A stretch of DNA of 37,030 bases, from assembly GCA_025454255.1 (NCBI GenBank), contig JALOOU010000055.1:1-37030 (forward strand), written 5' to 3'. The first letter of the stretch is position 1, and the number at the start of each line of letters is the position of its first letter. Both the position numbers and the translations under genes were made by a program. The notes beneath the pieces were generated by a model that was not told the origin of the DNA, did no database searches, and was given only the letters and a program-made list of their open reading frames with translations. Positions 30,200-37,030 of the stretch are shown here, piece after piece. This DNA is from Desulfobacterales bacterium. Its GTDB lineage: Bacteria > Desulfobacterota > Desulfobacteria > Desulfobacterales > SpSt-501.

Positions 30200-32074
30200 A
30201 TGGAGAACTCTATTTCACATCCGCCCTCTTTTTCGATCGCACCGCGTTTGTCGGAGTCGAAGCATCACCCAATGGTCGCCCGCGGCGTGCATGCGGCCGA
30301 TCGCGTGTTGGGACTCACCGGCTGCGCTGCGCTCTACGATCGCATCTCGGGGGTCCAGGCGCCGGAGGGCTTCATGCGCGCCCTGCTGGCTAAAATGGAT
30401 GTGCGCTGCGAGCCCAGCCGGCAGGAAATAGAACAGATCCCTCGCAAGGGGCCGTTGGTGGTGGTCGCCAATCACCCCTTCGGCGGGATCGAGGGGATTG
30501 TCCTCGCGGATCTGCTGATCTCGGTTCGGCCGGACCTGAAAATCATGGCCAACTTCATGTTGAACCGCATACCTCAGCTTCGAGGCCTGACCATCCCGGT
30601 CGATCCGTTCAACCGGCCCGGGTCGGCCCGCAGCAACGCCGGGCCGATCCGTGCCGCGTTGCGCTGGGTTGAGGCCGGAGGGATGCTTTTGGTGTTTCCG
30701 GCAGGGGAAGTCGCGCACTTCAAACTGCGGCGCTGGGGGATCGCCGACAGCGCCTGGAGCCCGTCCGTCGGCCTCATCGTCCGCAGAGCCCGCGCCGCGG
30801 TTCTCCCCATTTTCGTGAGAGGCCGAAACGGGCTCGGCTTCCATGCCGCCGGCATGATCCACCCGCGCCTGCGCACCGCCCTGCTGGCCCGTGAGTTGAT
30901 CAACAAGCAGCGCCGGCGGGTCGACGTCAAAATCGGGGCGCCCATTGCGTTTCGCTGGACGCAGCGCTACCCGGATGATTCACGGCGGGTGGAGTACCTG
31001 CGGTGGAGAACCCTCATCCTGGGCTGCCGGCCGTCGGCGGGCATCCGCATGCCCGCCATCGTGAAGATGCCGCGCGCGCGCAAGGAGCAGCCGCTGGCCC
31101 GCCCCCAGGAGACCGACCTGTGCCGCCGCGAGATCGAACGCCTGCCTTTCTCCCAGCGTTTGGCGCAAAGCGGCGATTTCTCCGTCTGGCAGGCCGAGGC
31201 CGGGCAAATCCCCCACCTGTTGCAGGAGATCGGACGCCTGCGGGAAATCTCCTTCCGGGCGGCCTCCGAGGGGACCGGAAACCCTGTGGACCTGGACCGA
31301 TTCGACCCCCACTACCTGCACCTGTTTGTCTGGAACGAAGCCGCCGCCGAAATCGTCGGCGCCTACCGGCTCGGCCGGAGCGATATTCTCTTGAGCCGCT
31401 TTGGCCGCAAAGGCCTTTACACGAGCACCCTGTTCCACACCCAGGCGCAGTTTTTCAAAAGACTGGGGCCCGCGCTGGAGCTCGGCCGATCCTTCGTCCG
31501 GCCCGAATATCAGCGCTCCTATGCCCCCCTGCTGCTGCTGTGGAAGGGCATCGGTGGATTCATCGGGCGCCACCCCCGGTATCGACGGCTGTTCGGGCCG
31601 GTCAGCATCAGCCGCGACTACAGCGACCTCTCGCGGCGCCTGATCGCCACCACCCTGCTTCAGCACAGCCAGGCGAAGGACCTTGCGCTCATGGTCCGGC
31701 CGCGGCGTCCGGCCAAAATCGCCCCCATCCGCATACCCGGATGCGCGCCATCCGGGAAGACGCTGCACCTCGCGGATTTCAAGGAGGTGTGTGCGGTGAT
31801 CGCCGACATCGAATTCCAGAAGCGCGACGTCCCGGTTCTGCTGCGGCATTATCTCAACCTGGGCGGGCAGCTGCTCGGGTTCAACATCGACCGGGGTTTC
31901 GGCAACGTCATGGACGGACTGATCGTGGTGGACCTGCTTCAGACCGATCGCAAGACCCTTGAACGCTACATGGGGGAGGAGGGGGTCGCCGCGCTGATGG
32001 CCTGCCACGGGGCCTGCGCCGAGGCCGAATCACCGCCCGCCGCGCGCGAGGCGCAGAGGCCCCATGCAGGCTGA
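30200..32074 (+). CDS. olsF: bifunctional ornithine-lipid synthase (OlsF-like acyltransferase)
   Basis: The product is 624 aa with two acyltransferase domains. The N-terminal PlsC-type domain has NHPFGGIEG (91-99), a later FPAGEVAHFKLRRWG and a C-terminal region used for lyso-lipid O-acylation. The C-terminal domain (about 340-600) is OlsB/GNAT-like, with ELGRSFVRPEYQRSYAPLLL-type sequence then WKGIGGFIGRHP, expected to N-acylate ornithine. This order is that of OlsF, which makes phosphate-free ornithine lipid in one protein. ATG 30200 has AAGGAG 5 nt upstream; the longer frame from 30044 starts at the -10 box and is rejected. The 237 bp after it hold a hairpin (32154-32174) without a T-run and the phoH terminator. 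Confidence 0.8.
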   Translation: MENSISHPPSFSIAPRLSESKHHPMVARGVHAADRVLGLTGCAALYDRISGVQAPEGFMRALLAKMDVRCEPSRQEIEQIPRKGPLVVVANHPFGGIEGIVLADLLISVRPDLKIMANFMLNRIPQLRGLTIPVDPFNRPGSARSNAGPIRAALRWVEAGGMLLVFPAGEVAHFKLRRWGIADSAWSPSVGLIVRRARAAVLPIFVRGRNGLGFHAAGMIHPRLRTALLARELINKQRRRVDVKIGAPIAFRWTQRYPDDSRRVEYLRWRTLILGCRPSAGIRMPAIVKMPRARKEQPLARPQETDLCRREIERLPFSQRLAQSGDFSVWQAEAGQIPHLLQEIGRLREISFRAASEGTGNPVDLDRFDPHYLHLFVWNEAAAEIVGAYRLGRSDILLSRFGRKGLYTSTLFHTQAQFFKRLGPALELGRSFVRPEYQRSYAPLLLLWKGIGGFIGRHPRYRRLFGPVSISRDYSDLSRRLIATTLLQHSQAKDLALMVRPRRPAKIAPIRIPGCAPSGKTLHLADFKEVCAVIADIEFQKRDVPVLLRHYLNLGGQLLGFNIDRGFGNVMDGLIVVDLLQTDRKTLERYMGEEGVAALMACHGACAEAESPPAAREAQRPHAG

Positions 32075-32274
32075 TCGCAGTATTTATCTGGACGGCAACC
32101 CGGACAGCAGCGGGCTCGCCGGATAACGGGCGCGCTCCGCTTCAGGCCATTTTCCGCTGTCGCCCTCTCAGCGGCAGCGGAATAAAATGATCCGTTGCGG
32201 CGTTGAGGCCTCACTTCCACCGGGAGCGGCCGGAACGGAGGGGTCCCCATTTGAATATGTTTTATTGCCGGTTT

Positions 32275-32298
32275 AAAAAAACGCCTTCTGCTGGGCGC
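32275..32298 (-). terminator. intrinsic terminator of phoH
   Basis: On the minus strand GCGCC, an 8-nt loop and GGCG(T) are followed directly by seven T residues. It lies 14-37 nt beyond the phoH stop. Confidence 0.7.
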
Positions 32299-32311
32299 AT
32301 CCGTACTGACT

Positions 32312-33508
32312 TCAGAGTCCGGTGGAAATCACCAGGTCGGTGATGGGGCCGCGGGATTTGTCCCCCTTGAGCACGATGTGGGCGTAAATCCGGCTGCCCT
32401 TGAATTTCTTGACCACCCAGTTCAGGCCGTTGTTCTCCTGGTTGAGATAAAGGTTGTCCACCTGGCGGGTGTCCCCCAGGCACAGGCACTTCACCCCCTC
32501 CCCCATGCGGGAGAGCAGCGCGCGGCACTCCGAACGCGCCATGTTCTGCATCTCGTCGACGATGACCACGGCATTGTCGATGTTCATGCCCCGGATGTAG
32601 GCGAGCGGCAGAACCTCGAAGATCTTGGAGTTGAACTGCGGCGGGTAGGCGTCCGCCTCGACGAAAACCTTGTTGGCGGGCCGTAGCCGGTGCAGCTTTG
32701 CCAGCAGGTCGGCGATGTAGCGCATGTAGGGCTCCATCTTCTCTTCGATCCGGCCGGGCAGGAAGCCGAGCTTCTGGCCGATCTCGATGGTGGGCTTGAT
32801 CACGTAGACCTTCTGGTGGGACTTGCGTTCGAGCACCAGGTAAAGCGCCGCGGCGAGCGCCAGATAGCTCTTGCCGTAGCCGGCCTCGCTCTGCACCGAG
32901 ACGATGTCGATCCCCGGGTGGGTCATCAGCTCCATGGCCAAGTTCTGAAACACGTTCCGGGGTGCGACCTTCCAGACCTTGTGCTGGTAGTCGATCACCT
33001 TTTCCCCGTCGGGCCCGAAAAAGACGGGCTTGCCCTGTTCGTTCCACATGAAGGCGTTGGCCACCGCCTCCGCCCGGTCGGCCACGAAGCCGGTGAAGTA
33101 TTCCGCCTCCGACTTGAACGGCACCGACTCCTTGTAGATCTCGCTGGTGATGCCCCGCAGCCGCGCCTGGAGCTGGAAGATCTTGTCGTTGGTCACCAGG
33201 ATGGGCTTTTCCAAACCGCTGGACTGGATTTCGTCCAGAATGAAATTGTCCACCAGGTTCGCGTAGGGGTCGGCAACCGCGGTGGAGTGCAGAATCTTGA
33301 AAGCGTCCGGGTTTGCGACCAGGTACTCGATGACGCGGGCGACGATGTGGCGCAGCTTGGGGTCTTTTTTGATTTTGTTCAGCTCGAGAAGCACATGGTA
33401 AGGGATGAAGACGTGGTTTTCGTTGCCGTTTCTGAGCTTTACCAGCGAGTTGGGGTCCTCCAGGAGCACATTGGTGTCGATGATGTAGTTTTTCTGCTGA
33501 TCGAGCAT
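32312..33508 (-). CDS. phoH: PhoH-family ATPase with N-terminal PIN domain
   Basis: The product is 398 aa. Residues 1-140 are a PIN ribonuclease domain (YIIDTNVLLEDP with the first acidic residue, ILVTNDKIFQLQA with later ones). A linker follows, then a PhoH P-loop ATPase with Walker A SEAGYGKS (207-214) and Walker B VVIVDEMQN. This PhoH2-type fusion is a toxin-like RNA helicase/RNase in actinobacteria; phoH itself was first found as a phosphate-starvation gene in E. coli. I chose ATG 33508, preceded by GAGGTGA, over the start at 33532. The leader is about 260 nt if the promoter is at 33772. An 84-aa frame in that leader (33514-33768) is not supported. Confidence 0.92.
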   Translation of the reverse strand: MLDQQKNYIIDTNVLLEDPNSLVKLRNGNENHVFIPYHVLLELNKIKKDPKLRHIVARVIEYLVANPDAFKILHSTAVADPYANLVDNFILDEIQSSGLEKPILVTNDKIFQLQARLRGITSEIYKESVPFKSEAEYFTGFVADRAEAVANAFMWNEQGKPVFFGPDGEKVIDYQHKVWKVAPRNVFQNLAMELMTHPGIDIVSVQSEAGYGKSYLALAAALYLVLERKSHQKVYVIKPTIEIGQKLGFLPGRIEEKMEPYMRYIADLLAKLHRLRPANKVFVEADAYPPQFNSKIFEVLPLAYIRGMNIDNAVVIVDEMQNMARSECRALLSRMGEGVKCLCLGDTRQVDNLYLNQENNGLNWVVKKFKGSRIYAHIVLKGDKSRGPITDLVISTGL

Positions 33509-33771
33509 GCGTCTCACCTCAGATAAGCGCAAAATGGCGGTAAGCCTCCCCTTCTTGACGCGAGCGGCGAGGGAGGCCCAGAGACATCGGCTTCCGGAGC
33601 GTCGACCGAACGATTGTGGAACGGGTGCGGCCGGGCAATAGACAGCGAGCGATCGGTGGCGAAGATCCGGTGGGAGGGACAGGCGGATGGCCGGTTTAGC
33701 TCATGGAGATCGGCTATGGGCATCGTCGTATCCAAGACCAGTGTAGCCAAAATAGCCCCTGGGGTCAAGCC

Positions 33772-33814
33772 AATTCATCAACATATGGTTAGCCTGGTAT
33801 TAGCTTGCCACTAA
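33772..33814 (-). promoter_or_regulatory. Pho-box-like tandem site, probably for phoH
   Basis: Plus-strand cores TTAG (33789), TTAG (33800) and CTAA (33811) are exactly 11 bp apart. On the minus strand TGAATT (33777-33772) is at the 15-bp offset, a weak -10; the plus strand offers TTTTTG, which is worse. Assignment to phoH rather than phoU is tentative. Confidence 0.55.
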
Positions 33815-33928
33815 ATATTGATTATTTTTGACAACTTCTGTGGGCGCAGGAGCTCAGGTCGGAAATCAGGCTTTCCGCAGGAGCGCCGGATATGGTAGAA
33901 TCGAAATGTCGGAGCGGGGGGCTAAGCT

Positions 33929-33982
33929 TTAACAAAGGCCTAGCCGTTTCCTCACACAGCGCTAGCGCACGGTTTTTATCAT
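33929..33982 (+). promoter_or_regulatory. Pho-box-like tandem site (four units) plus -10 for phoU
   Basis: Cores TTAA (33929), CTAG (33940), CTCA (33951) and CTAG (33962) are each exactly 11 bp apart. TATCAT (33977-33982) starts 15 bp after the last core, 50 nt before the phoU ATG. The rest of the 523-bp phoH-phoU gap holds only this site, the phoH site and AT-rich spacer. Confidence 0.75.
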
Positions 33983-34031
33983 GCCGTTTTAGCACCGAAT
34001 CTGGTGAACACTCATTTTAGGGGGTCCCCCG

Positions 34032-34688
34032 ATGACCAAGCGCTTCCGCAGAGAGCTCGAGAGCATCAAGAAACGCATCCTCACCCTGGGGTCCCTGGTG
34101 GAGGACCTCGTGCACACGGCGACCAAGGCCGTCGACCAGATCGACTCGGAGCTGGCCGCGCGCATCATCGCCGCCGACCGCGAGGTCGACGCCATGGAGG
34201 TGGAGATCGAGGAGGAGTGCCTCAAGGTGTTGGCCCTGCACCAGCCGGTGGCCGTCGACCTGCGCTTCATCATCTCGGTCATCAAGATCAACAACGAGCT
34301 CGAGCGGATCGGCGACCAGGTCGTGAACATCGGCCAGCGGGTGAGCATCATCGCCAAGCGCCCCAAACCGCCCTTCATGTTCGACTACTCGGAGATGGGT
34401 GAAAAGGTCCAGCGGATGCTGAAAATGAGCCTGGACTCCCTGGTCAACACGGACGTGGATCTCGCCTACAAGGTCATCACCCTCGACGACGAGGTCGACC
34501 ACATCAAGAACGAAGCCTACGACCAGATCAAGCAGGCCATCAAGGAGCTTCCCGAGCGGGTGGGCTATTACATCAACCTGCTTCTGATCTCGCGCCACCT
34601 CGAGCGAATCTCGGACCACGCCACCAACATCGCCGAGGAGGTGATCTATCTGGTAGAGGGCGAAATCTACCGCCACGCGGAAAACTGA
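34032..34688 (+). CDS. phoU: phosphate signalling regulator PhoU
   Basis: Cytoplasmic negative regulator linking the Pst phosphate transporter to the PhoR/PhoB system. The product is 218 aa, usual length. Two repeated three-helix PhoU domains are visible, each with its metal-cluster motif: NELERIGDQVVNIG (about 96-109) and RHLERISDHATNIAEE (about 188-203). AVDLRFIISVIKIN is also typical. The ribosome site GGGGG lies 8 nt upstream. It appears monocistronic here, without pst genes in the window, and carries its own Pho-like promoter. Confidence 0.96.
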   Translation: MTKRFRRELESIKKRILTLGSLVEDLVHTATKAVDQIDSELAARIIAADREVDAMEVEIEEECLKVLALHQPVAVDLRFIISVIKINNELERIGDQVVNIGQRVSIIAKRPKPPFMFDYSEMGEKVQRMLKMSLDSLVNTDVDLAYKVITLDDEVDHIKNEAYDQIKQAIKELPERVGYYINLLLISRHLERISDHATNIAEEVIYLVEGEIYRHAEN

Positions 34689-34716
34689 CGGCCTAAAACA
34701 AGGCGGTCTATTTTTC

Positions 34717-34776
34717 TGTGGGAGTCCCGCCGTGGCGCGTGCGCGATGATCGCGGCTGGAAGCCGCTCCCACAAGG
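34717..34776. repeat. REP-like palindromic element, copy 2 (with inverted arm)
   Basis: GATGATCGCGGC-TGGAA-GCCGCTCCCACAAGG at 34745-34776 matches the copy at 29115 at nearly all positions. TGTGGGAG at 34717-34724 and CTCCCACA at 34766-34773 form a longer inverted repeat around it. It lies between phoU and the convergent parC end and may also act as a terminator. A weak hairpin (GCCT...AGGC then T-run, 34691-34715) directly follows phoU. Confidence 0.6.
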
Positions 34777-34861
34777 GCAACGCCTCATCACCGACAGGAT
34801 GGCGCCGTCCGAAAGAACCCGCATGCCGGAAGGCCATCCACTTATGGCCTTTAGGATTCGA

Positions 34862-37030
<2,169 letters not shown>

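Noticed and set aside
33514-33768. 84-codon minus-strand frame between the phoH-side Pho-like site and phoH
   Set aside because: No ribosome site, composition not protein-like, and no similarity recognised; treated as phoH leader.

Overview
This is a GC-rich, gene-dense chromosomal segment from a Gram-negative bacterium. The gene families (CxxC-less HMA_2-like proteins, a DUF5132-like protein, a bifunctional ornithine-lipid synthase, an RPH/PEP-synthase-like phosphotransferase) suggest a deltaproteobacterial (Desulfobacterota) lineage, but that is inference. I see no plasmid, phage, CRISPR, rRNA or tRNA genes.

The window reads as a phosphate-starvation island. From left to right: (1) 1-4562, minus: the C-P lyase core phnGHIJK led by a hexapeptide-repeat transferase. 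(2) 4653-15683: a cation/metal-handling cluster with an ArsA-type ATPase, two large P2-like P-type ATPases with N-terminal HMA_2-like domains, two stand-alone HMA_2-like proteins, a DUF5132-like membrane protein, a zinc-ribbon protein, small unknown proteins and a divergent S-adenosylmethionine synthetase translationally coupled to one ATPase. (3) 15976-19740, minus: a secreted alkaline phosphatase, then phnW and phnX for 2-aminoethylphosphonate. (4) 20184-20624, minus: a 103-aa unknown protein and a 25-aa membrane peptide. (5) 20900-32074: membrane-lipid genes, namely an MGDG-synthase-type glycosyltransferase, an SPFH protein, a damaged RPH-like phosphotransferase, an MJ1255-type glycosyltransferase, a PAP2 phosphatase, a PHP/half-GT4 fusion, a LysE exporter and an OlsF-like ornithine-lipid synthase. 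(6) 32312-37030: phoH, phoU and the 3' part of parC.

The unifying observation is a family of tandem sites in at least ten, and probably twelve, intergenic regions. A YTAR core (CTAA, CTAG, TTAG, TTAA, sometimes CTCA) repeats every 11 bp for two to five units. In most cases a -10-like hexamer starts exactly 15 bp after the first base of the last core. The 11-bp phasing is that of PhoB boxes. The sites precede phoU, probably phoH, phoA, phnX, the phn operon, the phosphate-free lipid genes, the LysE exporter and also part of the P-type ATPase/HMA_2/DUF5132/metK cluster. I infer one PhoB-type regulon that scavenges phosphate (phosphatase, phosphonate pathways), replaces phospholipids with glyco- and ornithine lipids, and controls an undescribed cation-handling system plus a second SAM synthetase that could feed the SAM-dependent PhnJ. 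Two adjacent genes near 22.8-23.1 kb have broken 5' ends.
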